DNA from: Isoetes taiwanensis
Lineage: Eukaryota; Streptophyta; Lycopodiopsida; Isoetales; Isoetaceae
Length of the DNA: 64,000 nucleotides
Reading direction: 5' to 3'
NCBI GenBank assembly: GCA_021234155.1
Contig: JAJEKV010000212.1
Location: 124,001-188,000 of the forward strand
Shown here one piece after another: positions 12,204 through 24,599 of the stretch (the first letter of the stretch is position 1; each line of letters opens with the position of its first letter). The notes beneath the pieces were generated by a model. The model was not told where the DNA came from, did not search any database, and was given only the letters and a program-made list of their open reading frames with translations. The translations under genes and the position numbers were made by a program.

Positions 12204-13576
12204 TAGTTTAGGCCAATTTTTTTTTTTTTTTTTTTTTTTTGGGAACATCACGTTACCTGATACACGGAACATCATCATGTTGCTCTAAAGGGTGTCAGCT
12301 TGGTCCCATCATCCCCGCACCCACGCCTTCCCCTCATTCACTTACCGTAAGGTGTAGTGGAGGTGGCTCACTCTTATAAGTATTTGGGCATTGAGTTTTC
12401 TACTACCACACACCGGGATGCATCCATCGTTACGGGTCATCGCAGCCGGAAAGCCCTCAGATGCAATGCAAAACAACAGCTACAAGGCGTAGTCAGATGC
12501 ATGGGGTCACTGTGCACACTTGTTCGTGGCCTTGGTTGAACCGGGTCCTCCCTATGGGGCGTATGTGGGGCCAGTTGATATCCCTCACCACTTGAACGAT
12601 CTAGAGCGTGTACGTAAGGCCTCTTGGCCCCGCACGGGAGCGAAATCCACGGTCCCATATCGATCTTGCTCCAGAGAGATGCTTCCTTCCATTACGTAGG
12701 GTCGCTGCTCGAACGCCACATTATTTTATTTCCGTAAGGTGGTGGCTATGGATGAAGCCCGGCCGCCCTCAACCTTGCTTTGGCAAGCATGATGGGGCCC
12801 AAAACACTCAAAGCCGGCCGGAAAGACAAGCAAGCCCAGCTGGGTTCTCGCTTTATGGAATGTGCAGCACACGATGTGGACAAAACTGCATACACCGAAG
12901 GAACGCTACGCCTTTGAAGCAAAGATTTGATGCTTGCTTCATGGCCAAGCTTTGGGATGCAGAGGCCCCGCTCACATGTCAAGGTGGCAAATTATCGGCA
13001 AAGAGTTAATCCCATGCCACGAGGGGCCCACACCACTACTCGTGGCACCCATCTACCCATGAAAAGCCGCAGGGTGATTGCTTCCATTCGCAGACAGTGC
13101 ACACCACCTCGCGATTGAGGCAGGGAGATGGATTAGGAGCCAGCGTGAGGACAGAGTCCGCCAATGCCGCCAACGAGCCATTGAGGGGATGAAAGTCACG
13201 CCTCCGGGCCCGTTACAAGACGAGCATATCCGGGCTCGGTGATGCTCTGTTAGTTGTGCCCCATCGTGCCTTGCATGAGCTTTTACCGAAGCACGGCCTC
13301 TGTAGGCTTGTTGGGATCGCACCTCCGTGAGGTAATGGATACGCGGACTCGCTTATGCCCCCGTCCGACATTAACCTCACCGTACTTGTGATTATGTATA
13401 TAATCAGGTGCGGTAGATGTCAAAGATCCTTATTGCTACAGTTTTTCCTCAAAACCCTTCGGTGGGGGGTTTTTAATCCCCGTAGTAATCGGCCGCTTGC
13501 TCTCTCTTTGTACTTGGGTCCCATAGGCCAGTTGGTCTCCGTGGACGATAAAATCATATTCTATTCTATTCTATTC
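12204..13576 (+). mobile_element. 5'-truncated LINE, copy of the family at 36.6-39.7 kb
   Basis: The C-terminal half of a reverse transcriptase is visible in broken frames: YKYLGIEF at about 12380, then segments matching the 38.7-39.1 kb copy (KSTVPY-like region, a cysteine-poor arm, then the 3' untranslated end). The 3' end carries the same structured module and the same GTCCCATAGGCC / TGGTCTCCGTGGACGAT tail as the longer copy and finishes in (TATTC)n at 13557-13576. A 28-base T-run at 12213-12240 lies near the left edge; the exact 5' junction is not clear. Frameshifts and stops make it dead. Confidence 0.75.
13432..13489 (+). other. Structured 3' module of the LINE (stem-enclosed)
   Basis: Closing arms ATTGCTAC and GTAGTAAT (one G-U pair) enclose TTTTTCCTC, AAAACCC, a G-run and TTTTTAATCCCC. 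The same layout with different closing arms is found at 39530-39591 and inside the inverted-repeat element copies at 17662-17719 and 58524-58608. Confidence 0.55.
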
Positions 13577-15350
13577 TAAACATGACGTAAAATAGCCAAT
13601 GGGGCACTAGTTTACTATATGAACATGCTCATTTTACCTTAGGAATAACATGGATTTCAAGTAAGGAAACATACATATGTGTACATTGACCTCATCAATT
13701 TAGATTTATAAGGTTAGAAACTTTTAGTAAATTTGTGGGTCTCATTTTTATATCCAATTACCTTGAATATACATGCATGCATGCATGTTTGCCATGTGTT
13801 GGCTTTTTGATTGCACTATACTTTTTTGTTGCATGAAAGTGACGGTTCTACATAGTTTTATATGCAAGGATCAAAAAGATGAAAAAACACACTTACCTTA
13901 TTGACGACCACTTATTGACGATCGTAGCATGGCTCATTTCATAATACAAAGAGCAAGGATTGTATCTTGCCATCAAAGAAACAATACCATTTGGGTGATA
14001 ATGGTAGAGGATATCACCTTTTTCTTGAACTCTCTTGTATTTCATTGTCCTAATGTATTTCTGTGACCTAACACAAAAATAGTGCCCTAGCATAGCCGCT
14101 TCTTCATTTGCTTCGTCACACTGCACGCTGTGGCTTCTTGCTTCATCGCCATCTCTCTTTGCTTCATCTGCTTTGTTTCATAAAAATTGAAGAGTGTATT
14201 CCACCACAGTGTATACTGTAATGTTTACCTCTACACAAATATGAGACTGCCAGCAAGTCCGACCATGGCCTCTGTTATAAAATCGTTTGGGGCAGCTCCA
14301 ATATTCAAAAGGTGCAAAGTTGATGATATATTTTACTAGGCCTCTTTAACTTCATGTTCTGCACGGTGCTAGTCTCAAAGACTTGACATTCATGCAACAA
14401 TAAAAATGCAGAAGTGTTTTTAGCTTCCAGTTGGGGCTTCATGACAGGTTCTTATCACTAGATTGTTTATATTCAACTGCTTTTTTATTATATTCAATTG
14501 CTGGCTATGAACAGTCTACATTCTATTTCTACATTTGCCATTCCATTTTCCTCTAGAATCTAACTTTGGGCAAAGAGTTACAAAGGGTGATCGGCCATAA
14601 GCCGAGAGGACCCAATGTACCTTTTGGCACTTGCTATGTTACCATTTTCATGCTAACATAGTATTGTTTGGCTGCAGGTACGGGTCCTCTCCTCCCTTTG
14701 TGATTTCTTTGCTGTTTATGTTAGTTTTTTGCTGGAAGTGGATATGGAACATCCAAGAAGCTGCTACCAAACGTCTCGACATGATAAGTTCTTCCTTTTG
14801 TCTGATGCTGGCTGAAAATACTTGTTAAGGGCTATCACTTGTGGCTTTAACTTCCATGCAGTTGGCTTTGTTTTAGCTTCATGGAAAAGAAATCAATTTA
14901 CTAATCTAAAACATTCTTGAGTAATTAAGCATGTAAGTTAGCATTCTTGTGCTTTGGATTGGATTATCCAATATATTGAGAAACAATATTCAACTGCTTT
15001 AAGCCTTTATTTTTTCATGTTTACATGTAAATGACGAATTCATTTGACAGATCTTATGTCTGAAACGAGTGGTCATTTTGTGTTAATATGATATGCTGCT
15101 CTTTTGTAGTTGCTATTAAGATATAATGGCATATATGCTTCCTTCTCTTTCCAAGACTACAATGTCACATATAATGTTGCTGCATGGTCTTTATGGCACT
15201 TGCATTCGCATTTTGGTTTTGTCGCATGCCTTCATGGACTCTGTTTGCTGCTGTATAAGTAGCAAGGGAAGTTCAGGTGTATTAATGATTAATCATCTGA
15301 TTAAGTTATCATGGTTATAAAGATACACTTGTCTTAGACATTATTTTGGA
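13577..15350. other. AT-rich DNA with one dispersed repeat
   Basis: Apart from the repeat at 14568-14765 no coding or element signal is recognised. A short (CATG)n run sits at about 13772-13786. Confidence 0.4.
14568..14765 (+). repeat. Dispersed repeat, copy 2
   Basis: Partner of 11580-11765. Here the exon-like part after GCAG is open for about 50 codons (RYGSSPPFVISLLFMLVF onward) and reads as one membrane helix; stop at about 14826. Confidence 0.6.
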
Positions 15351-15379
15351 CTAGTAACGGTGCCCAGCGTTGCTGGGCA
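15351..15379 (-). mobile_element. Helitron-like 3' terminus (minus strand)
   Basis: On the minus strand a perfect hairpin TGCCCAGC-AAC-GCTGGGCA is followed by six bases and CTAG, then T. A short GC-rich hairpin just before CTRR next to a T is the usual Helitron 3' end. The body would extend to the right; I could not find a matching 5' TC end, and no Rep/helicase coding is visible. Confidence 0.5.
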
Positions 15380-17459
15380 TACATTGGAAGCAGTAAATAT
15401 TTTGGCCGAAATGAGAAGATATATGTAGTAATAATCCAACTTTTGTAGCTTTTATAACCATTAGGCCCTGTCGATGAACAAATGTAGTGGAAACATAGTC
15501 AAGACTTGTAAAAGATTTTCAACGTTAAGGAGGTACCAATAATGATCATTCAAAAATACTACGTTCATAAAACTTTGTGTTATTGAATTGTATATCTGTG
15601 CAAAATTTAGAATATCTGAGGGTATGAGGATAATGTCTCGGAGATATTACCTTCATGAAATAATTTGAATGTTGTGTTGACTATGCGTGATAGACATGTA
15701 TTTATGGGTCGTGTGGTATTTATGTTAGCAAATGATACTTCGCAATGCGTAGCATCTATAATAATTGATGGTTATAGACATTATCTTTTGGATTAGAAGT
15801 ATGACTTTTGTTGCAAGAGATAATGACTATATCATGTATTGCAATAGTGCACAACCTACTTTACATTGACTTATTCATTGTTATATCAAGATTTCCATAT
15901 CTAATGTCCAAACCACATAAACTTGATCTGGTGTGGTTTGTAATATGTATAGTAGTTGGAATCAGCCTTATCCTTTACACGATGAATAGTAATTCATCTT
16001 CTTATCAAGGTGGGAAAGGGTAACATTGACAAAAACTCTCACAACAATGGCAGTTAATCAATGATTAATGTTGTGCCTTCCAGTTTAATGGCATAACGTC
16101 TATGAAATAACGTCTATGAAGTGTGAATAAAAATGTATATTATTTCAAGTTTAGTTTCTATATTATAACCTTGTAGCTCTTTCCCTACCATAAAAGAAAC
16201 ATGAGCACAGGCATATGAAATTTTGACATGTAAGCAGGACTTGCATATTCCAAATGCTTACTCTTGAAAGATGAAAAGGTAGCACAGAGCATCAAACAGT
16301 TAAAATACTTTGTACAATTAGTTTACGGTGCTTAGGATAAGCTGCACCAACACTAACACATTTGAAATATGGATCAACGTGAGGATGAGTTTTGGCTGAG
16401 GATGAGTTTTGGCTACAGATTCCAACTCAAAAAGTTTCTCCAGAGCCTTTGCAGGATTGTTGATTCTTCTAAAATAAAGGGCCATTCTGAAGCAAACTTC
16501 AAAAATGTAGTCAATGTGTGCAACTATAGGCCGGCTTCTTTCATAGCCCTTCAACTTTGCATTTTCTTCAATGTCTCTCATTTTCCAATAGGCCCTGCAT
16601 GTTGTTGAGGATTTTAAACTCTATTATATCCAATCAATACCATCATCTCAGGTTGAACGTGAATCGGCCCCAAAGAATTCCAACTAAAAATGGTAATCGC
16701 CTCCCAAGAAATCCAACCGAAGAATGGTACATGCGCACCCCAAAGTAGCTATTTTTGATGTCGGAGGCAATGCAGAAGATTGCATCAATAATTCTAGATC
16801 TAGATTTCCTGCCTCATATTTGTCTAGCCACTGTTGAAGAAAGTCAATACCTTTTTGTTTCTCTCAAACAGAGCTCTATATGTTGGTGCCGGACATTGAT
16901 GATTAGCCTGCACCAAACACTTACTTAGTTAAGCTCCTCCACTCTACACAATAAGATAATTAAATTTCTTGAGACTGTAAACGATTCACAGAATGCTTAT
17001 GCATTTCCCATCATTGTAGAAAAGCATGAGTAGGATTTATGTATCTACAGGGATTAAAATGGTGTCTTACCACAGCTGATGCAAATGAATGGCCAGGGAT
17101 TAAAATGGTGTCTTACCCCAGCTGATGCAAATGAATGGCTCACCATGACGGTTCATCATACAAACAGATTATATAATTATAATTCTAAGTTCTAACTTCA
17201 GGTGCATAATATTACTCTGTCGAGTGTACTATAAACCTCGATATACGAATCCTGCATGTCATAATTTTATGCACGAACCTCCAATAATGTACTGTAAAAT
17301 CACCAGAGTTAACCCCAAATTCAATATCTGTAAAAAAAAACTGCCTTGCAATTGCTGGATGTATAACACATATAAATAGGAACCACTATTGCAACAATAA
17401 CTCTGTTACAAACAAAGAAAGGCCCCCTACTGGTTCACCGAGAAAACCCACAAATCATA
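15380..17459. other. AT-rich DNA, possibly body of the Helitron-like element
   Basis: No recognisable protein. Includes a 46-bp tandem doubling at 17048-17139 (unit starting CAGGGATTAAAATGG). Confidence 0.35.
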
Positions 17460-18075
17460 CATTCTAGAATGGGACTCGCATGAAACCAACAAACCGCCCG
17501 ACTTGCTTCTCATTCATCTCAGCAGATTTTCTACAATGGTGGATAGTGGGTAGCCGCACACATGCGAACTACCCATAAAAATTAAAGGGAAAATCCAATT
17601 ATATCATTTGGACCCCAACAAAATACAATGCTAATAGAGATCGGGCTAGTGTACTGCCAAAGCTTATCACCGGGATTAAAAATCCCCTTCGGGTTTCGAG
17701 GAAAACCCTAGTGATAAGCCTTCGCAAGGGGCTGGACAAACGTAAGGCATAAAAATCGCTCCCAAAACCCACGAATGGAAAAGTCGAAACATATGTCGCT
17801 TGCTAACCTGTACCTGCACATCACCAACAAAACAACAAGACAAAACAAACCTCCCAAAGTGGAGGGTTGATTCTTAGCGTGCCACGCCGATAAAAAATAC
17901 AATAACAAAGAAGGGGAGGGTGGGTTCAAAGAGAATAAGGCATCGGGCCGAGAGAGAAGAGGAAGGCCATGAGAAGTCGGGCGTAAACGCCTTAAAATAG
18001 CTTAACTCCCAACCGTAACGGGCATGCGCTACCGCGCATGCATACAAAAATGCATGCTCGCCCCATTCTAGAATG
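17460..18075 (-). mobile_element. Inverted-repeat element, copy A
   Basis: Left end CATTCTAGAATGGGACTCGC and right end GCTCGCCCCATTCTAGAATG form imperfect inverted repeats. On the minus strand the body aligns along its length with the element at 58094-58809: shared stretches include TTGGTGATGTGCAGGT, CTGCTGAGATGAATGA and the stem-enclosed module at 17662-17719. No transposase is encoded, so it is non-autonomous or non-coding. No target duplication could be defined. Confidence 0.65.
17662..17719 (-). other. Stem-enclosed module in copy A
   Basis: Perfect 9-bp closing stem GCTTATCAC / GTGATAAGC. The enclosed minus-strand sequence has GGGTTTTCCTCG, AAACCCG and TTTTTAATCCC, as in the LINE 3' ends. 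Confidence 0.55.
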
Positions 18076-18076
18076 G

Positions 18077-18096
18077 CGATCCGATGTCTCGGATCG
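18077..18096. other. Terminal hairpin next to copy A
   Basis: CGATCCGA-TGTC-TCGGATCG, 8-bp perfect arms. The identical hairpin follows copy A2 at 18436-18455; a hairpin in the same place with paired base changes precedes copy B at 58073-58091. Confidence 0.6.
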
Positions 18097-18101
18097 ATGG
18101 G

Positions 18102-18434
18102 ATTCTAGAATGGGACTCGTGATGAAAACCAACAAAACCGCCCCAATACCAAAGGACTTCCTTAACAAACTAGGATCGAGGACGAAGGTCACAGGATGAA
18201 GGCTAAAGGCCGAGAAAGGACAGCATGAAAGCAACGCCAAATTGGCCAAACCAGGCAGGAAGAAGCCCCTCCCCTGCCTGGAAACAATTCAAAGAGAATA
18301 AGGTACTAGCTGAGAGAAGAGGAAGCGCCGATGAGAAGTCGGGCGTAAACGCGCCTAAAATAGCGAACTCCCAACCGAGCGGGCATGCGCACCGCATGCA
18401 TGCAAAACATGCATGCTCGTCCCATTCTAGAATG
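18102..18434 (-). mobile_element. Inverted-repeat element, internally deleted copy A2
   Basis: Starts TCTAGAATGGGACTCG and ends CCCATTCTAGAATG, like copy A, directly after it. The right 180 bp (CAAAGAGAATAAGG to the end) nearly repeats 17926-18075; the middle is shorter and partly different. The hairpin at 18436-18455 follows. Confidence 0.6.
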
Positions 18435-18636
18435 GCGATCCGATGTCTCGGATCGATGGGATTTTTGAAATGAAACAACTATCAAGCAGTAAAATACCTA
18501 AGCTAAAAAGGAAAAACTGTGGACCATTCAAATCGATGCAGCCAAAATTGTCTGCCTAATTACTGGTTGCCGATCTCCGCCTACACGCAACCGCTTGCGG
18601 ATCCCAGTAGACCTCCACCGCTTCGCAAATCGACCC

Positions 18637-18782
18637 AACAGCCGGATTTTGAGGAAACGGGTTTTTAGAAGGAGGACACGCGAACCGCTGCGAGATCCCT
18701 CAAAGACTCGGACTCCACACCTCGCTTCTAAATCGAATCTAACAGCCGGATTTTGGAGAAAACGAGTTTTTCAGAAGGAGGA
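18637..18782. repeat. Spaced direct repeat of about 40 bp
   Basis: 18637-18676 and 18741-18782 share AACAGCCGGATTTT and GTTTTT-AGAAGGAGGA with few changes. Confidence 0.7.
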
Positions 18783-20880
18783 GCGGGGTATTTAGGTTAA
18801 AAAGGGAATAAAAGTGTCCGAAAATAGTGTATAGAGGCTTTTTTAAGAAAAGGGGAAGGGGCCACTTTTAGCCGTCCGATTATTTTACTCCCCAATCCTC
18901 ACCATCTAAATTAGGGCTGGATCCAAATCCAGGAATTACAGCAAAACATTATAATATAAGATATCAGACTATAGAACACAAGTACCAAGTTTGAATGCGT
19001 TCAAATTATTGGATTGATAATACAGCGGATGGATTGACTGAAGCTGATGCTAACCTAGGATATTAGGTTAGGCCAGGTTTTTTTTCTTTTTTTCTTTTTA
19101 GCACACCAGCCCTACCGGGCCTACAGCCTTTCCTCAAATTCTAGCCTATCCACGTGTAATTTCCATGTCATCAAAATCTGATGTGCCTTATCTTGGACCG
19201 TCAGATCTTTACTTTCACAAATCTAAGGCCAGGGAAATTAGAAAATCGAAAAAAATTGGATACGGAGATGGAAAGGGTGAAAGAAATAACTTCTTCTTGC
19301 ATCGGGCTTGTGCTATTGACTTCCTTTGTTGTGCCCTCCATCGAACTTTGTGAAGGAGACGACACAAGTGCCGTTACACTGGATATTGGATATGGCAGGG
19401 GATTAGGGAAATTAGAAATGGCACAAATTTAGACACCGGGATGGGATATGAAAAGACATCCGCGCCGTGAGCATTCTCCCTTACTAGGCTTTGCTTTTGG
19501 CATGGCTTCGATTCACAACTTCTATCGAACTTTCTGCATCCTCCTTAGTGTTTCTGAAATCGACACAATGCAAGATTGATTTCTATCGAGGTTTTGATTT
19601 CACAAAAAAGTAGTAACCATGCCGTTCTTTCAATCTTTGAACAATTTTTCTTTACAGGAGATCTTCATGTTGCCGTGGAGTCCAGTGTTCTGGAGTCCCG
19701 TGTTGGCGGGATATTTGCCCCCGGTTTGAGATATAGGTGCTTGTCGGCTGCTTGTACTCTGGTTAGTCAAACGTAAGAAGGCCGATGACTGCCTTGATTC
19801 CCTCGCCTTTATGCTTTGTGACCAGTCTTGCAAAACACATACGAAATACATGTTTCCGGTCTATGGCTTTCTTTGATAACTCGACCAATTTGCCCGATAT
19901 GCGATTAATCTTACGGTTCCCCGTGGTTGCACCAGGCAGTTGGTCTTCATATTGTGTAATCGGATCATCCAAATGGTTTGTTTTAAAATCTTCATGTTCC
20001 ACGCAGACACAAACCGTAAGTTTGTAAAACAATAATTATAGGCTAGTTCTTTTGTGTTATGATGCTAAGAGGAAACGATCCGTCGGATGCTATGGAGTCA
20101 ATCGACTTGTTTTGATGTCAGTATTTAATGGTGTCTCTATCTTTACTAGAGTAGATCGAATAGCCCCATCATAGCCGGTAGATGCGCAACAGAAGAAAAC
20201 CTATCTTTGTGGTAGAGCCAAATTAGGTTTCCTAGTAATGATTGAAATGCCACCGTGCGATCTAATACCTAAGTGGCAGAGCAACTTTGCAAATATGGTA
20301 GCCACTTCTCAAATCTTTGTGGTTGTCTGTTTTGGTTCTAAGAACTTTGCTGGTTGGTTAAACTATCCGATAGCAAAGTTGTGGTATAAAAGCATTTTTT
20401 CTTATATGTCTAGTGGCGAGCTATAGGGGATCTTAGTCTTAGTTTCTAGTTTCATGCTGAGGTGTTGAACCGCATTTAACAGGTTAGTTATGCTTGTAGG
20501 CAGAACAAACTTTCAAGAATCTGATGTGCTTTTGCAAGAGGTCACAAAAAGATGATGGCTTAGACACCTTATACCGCTTTTTGCAACTAAGTTGCGGTTC
20601 CTATGCTAAAAACGACCTTGTATAGTGCTTGTGATGGAGTACTAACCCAAAATGAAAGACTGTGTCTTATTATTCTAAGGAGATCGGGATTCTTTTCGTC
20701 ATGAATTCGCGGGTTGCTTTGATTCAAAGAAAAGCATAATCACTTGTTTAGAGCTAGTTCAACCTTAGCGCCAAATGGAAACTTGAGGTATTAGAGTAGA
20801 CCCATATGCTCTAAGTAGGTGTTTCCTACTTATTTGTGTAATTTCCATGATTCTTAACCGATTTCCATAAGAGAACATAT
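18783..20880. other. No gene recognised
   Basis: Several open frames of 60-90 codons on both strands (for example 19763-20032 minus) resemble nothing I know. The right part may be older copia sequence belonging to the next feature. Confidence 0.35.
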
Positions 20881-22140
20881 GCATTGCATGCGGATGTCGA
20901 ATATATCTGCTGCAAGATCATGGAGAATTCAAGAGCCGATATGACTAATTTGATTCCGATAGGAGCTCACAAATGTAATGTCTTTTCATTGTCGAGTTGT
21001 GATTTTCAAGTTCCGCTTTTAAATGCAAAGATGTTGTACCATCTTGCTTTTGCTCCAGATCTGTTATATAGCTAGAGTAGTTCTTTCCATTGGGTTTATT
21101 TAGATGAGAATTGCTCCCAATCATCAACTCTATAATGGATAATGGACAAGCCTTTCTAGTTCATTTTTTGTCCAAGATATCGAGGCGTAAGTATCTAAGC
21201 ATACAGTCGGTTTGTTATGATATTCTTGTGGTTTCATTGTGCCGTGCAATGCCATCTAAACTATTCAAGACATGGTAGCAATATGCAGCAAATATCCCGT
21301 GGAGCAACTTCTTTATTCCCTACCGCTTTGCAAAGCCTTGTGAATATGTGAGTTTCAACCTTAAGAGTATATCCGTTGTAGATAGAATTAACAGATAGGC
21401 AATGATCACATCTTTCTTGCGGGGAAGTGCACTAGCAAATATGTATGGCAACCCACTGATTTAAAGAAAATAGAGGTATCTCAAAAGAGAAAGATCTCTT
21501 TGAGTTAGAGTTGTTGCTCCCATTAACTCATGAGAGTCTTCTGGCCGCAGATATTATCATTGCATTCTATTCCATCTACACCTCTTGTCTTACAACCGGA
21601 TGTTTCTATCATAGTCATCCGGATATTCCGATTCACAACGCCCCTCTCAACAATTCAGATATGTTAACCTGAATCCCGATCAACCCTTTGAAGCTCTTGC
21701 TGCAATAATTGGTCTCATAGGCTCAAGCTATCCCTCATAGACGTTAGTATAAGCTTTTTCTTGGCTTTGTTACTCCACAATTAACACTACCTGAATCTCC
21801 TACCTTGATCCAATCAAGCCGAAGTTGTTTGATCATAAAAACATTACGGATGCCTTAAGAATGGTGATCTTCCTCCTTTGCAAGACTTATAACAGAGTCT
21901 TGGCACATGCGATTCCTTCAACTTACCGTCAGGTTGCGAAAGATCCTCATTGGGTAAATGTCATGGAAGAAGAGATAATATTTGCATAAGCACGGTACAT
22001 GATACTAGTCCCAAACCTCCTCACAAGAATATTGTTGGAGCAAAATGTGTGTGATAAAAAAGTTCCATTCTAATGGCACCTTCGACTGGCCTGGATTCAA
22101 TCTGCAAGGTCATGGCTGGCGTTACGACCGACCTTTCACA
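20880..22140 (+). mobile_element. Degenerate Ty1/copia retrotransposon fragment
   Basis: Around 21000-21060 the frame VPLLNAKMLYHLAFAPDLL resembles the conserved segment near the copia protease and pre-integrase region. Around 21905-22110 pieces in several frames (STYRQVAKDPHWVNVMEEE, then VPNLL-like and FHSNGTFD) resemble the start of the copia reverse transcriptase. Frames are broken many times and no LTR could be found, so this is an old relic. Confidence 0.55.
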
Positions 22141-23892
22141 TTATGGCACAATAGCCATTTTACATTTTTTATGAACTGAATGAATTATGTTGTCCATAGG
22201 GGCATACAGAAAAATTGTAAAGAATGAATATGAAGTGACAGCAATTTTTTTTACAAAACACTAGGCATTGTTGCAATTTTGGCAACTTTTGCCTAACATT
22301 GTACAGTTTCCTTCATGATATGGCAGGGATCTTCATCCTAGCATTGGAGATGAAATTTTATGTAGTTGCAAAACTTTGCAGAGTAAGGAGTGGAGTGATT
22401 CAATAAGCATGGAAGACATGAGACACTGCTATGTATTATTTGGCGGTTGCCCTTTGAAGGGCTTTTAGATTTCAAACCCAGCATCATTGTACTTCTACTT
22501 CTCAATATTTTCCCATCATGACTGTCATCTAGCAGTATTCTCTACCCATAATCTGTCTTTTGAATTCAACACTAAAACAATGACTACCAACACTGAAACT
22601 TTTATAGTGCATGTGCGGTTAACAAAAACAAATGCATGAAACTTCTTTGTTTGGAAGACCTAAAGAATACAAAATCAGATTTTGAGTCCCACAGAACTAG
22701 AAGGTGCCAATAATGAACTTTAGCATATTATTCAAGAGCATGCAAAAAAGCAGGTTCCATTTCTTGCACTATGAGATCCAATTGCAATACGGAAAATGCA
22801 ATCTGATTAGATAGAATGCAACATGTTCATGATTAGGACGACGTAAGAGCTTGCTTGCTTATTCCTACAATCACATCTTTAATTCATTTTCCTTCTGTCT
22901 CAACCATTTTGCTTGAACTATCAGATTTTTTGCAACAGGCATAGGCTTTGAATTATAAAGAAAAGCTTTTCGTTTCTCTCTCTCCTTCTCCCTTTTTTTT
23001 TCTTTACATTCTGTCACCAGTACTAGTACAAGCATATCAATGAAGATTGTAAGAGATGCTCCTATATGCTGGGTTTCCTTTTATGACCAAAACATTGCTT
23101 TGAGATTAGGTTATGTTAAAAAAATAGCCTCCAACTTGCAAGTTAATAACCATTGCTCCATACGGCGCAAAGACAATGACAAAACATACATAGGCCACAT
23201 GACAAATGCGGGAATGAAGTCGATTGGAAAAATGACAAAGGACATTGCCAAGTACAAACCATTCCATGATCATTTCGAAATCCAAACACTTCATACAACC
23301 AACAATAAGAAAAAAGCTAATCAATTAAAAAGAAATCCAACAAGAACAAGCCATCATGACAGGCTATAACAATCTAGCAGTTAACACGTCCAAAATAAGA
23401 AAGTAGAACCTTTTAAATGGCTTTGACGTTGACTTTCGATACAAGGGAAAAAGATTAGCCAGCAATCGCAGTCTAGTGATACCAAACCTAAATAAAAACT
23501 TAAAAAAGTCTTACCTTGCTAAAGCCTTCTGGTGTGCCTTTTGCTAGTTTTTTTTTTTTTTTTCGTTTTTATATTGGCGAAACAAAAGTTTTCATCAAGC
23601 ACTATATTTCTGGAGATCAAATTGGTTAGGTGGGGTCCAAAGAGAGGTCAAATATTTCTTAAAGATCAAATTGGCCAAGTGAGGCATTTTTATTCGACTT
23701 TTCTAAAAGAGTAGATGTCTTTATTCATCTTCAGAGTTAGTTCAGTATTGGAATGCAAAATGTAGTGGTAAATGTTATATCAAAGCCCTTTATGGATTTT
23801 TGCAAAACGACTCTTTAGAAAAATTTGTGTTTGGTAGACTTAAGTAAAGGTATGACGGAACGAACAATAAATTTTACTTACATGACTAAGAC
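22141..23892. other. AT-rich DNA, no gene recognised
   Basis: Contains a 19-base T-run near 23550 and two copies of GATCAAATTGG about 50 bases apart near 23616 and 23664. The 109-codon frame at 23040-23369 has no family resemblance. Confidence 0.4.
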
Positions 23893-23955
23893 GATCCCCA
23901 TAGACCGATTGGTCTCCGTGGACGATAAAAGTAACTTCCTTCCTTCCTTCCTTCC
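23893..23955 (+). mobile_element. Extreme 5'-truncated LINE tail
   Basis: Only the last 40 bases of the 12-kb/39-kb LINE family are present (CCCCATAGACCGATTGGTCT, then CCGTGGACGATAAAA), followed by (TTCC)n rather than the (TATTC)n seen at the other two copies. Confidence 0.65.
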
Positions 23956-24485
23956 ATCAATTTAATCTATACTAGTAGTGTTTTTCAAATTCTTTACAGA
24001 GGTTTGGCCGCTGATTTGGGTGCATATTTCCACGGGGGTGACTTCGGGCATCGAGAGATATTGGATGGGCATATTTGCCCTTTATTCATCGATCTAGACC
24101 GTAGATAGCGGTCCTTGTTTGTGGGGTATGCTTGTACAAGTTTCGGCATATTGTATATCGAGGTTTGCCAAATACTATAAGGTTTGAAACAATATACTGA
24201 ATGACGTTGATTTTATACATATCATATGAAAAAAGGGGCTCTCGCTGCCCTACATCACCCCATGTGTGAATATGCACCCAAACCAAAGGGGGTTTCAGGG
24301 GGATGATAATCAATATCAATATCAATTTGAACGTGGTGGATGTAATGGTTTGTGTTCAATGTTAATGGTAATTATGTGTTGGTTGTTGTGACGACCGTAC
24401 AGATATTCGTATCATACGAACATTATACTCGTATGTACAAAAGACGGTCGTCACACGGATGCAAAAGGGTAGTTGCACGGAACAA

Positions 24486-24546
24486 GGTTTGAACTCGCAA
24501 CTTTTCAGTTGTGAGTTACACACCTTTGCCAACTGCCCTACCAACA
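24486..24546 (-). other. tRNA-like box A / box B segment inside the LTR, antisense
   Basis: On the minus strand TAGGGCAGTTGGCAAA (box A-like) is followed about 40 bases later by GAGTTCAAACC (box B-like), with tRNA-like spacing. The 3' LTR has the same arrangement at 33061-33116. The anticodon arm does not fold cleanly, so a working tRNA is unlikely. Confidence 0.5.
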
Positions 24547-24599
24547 TTTATTAAAGACTTTTTCTCACGTCTTTCTCATATGCGAGGCTGTTTCCAGGA

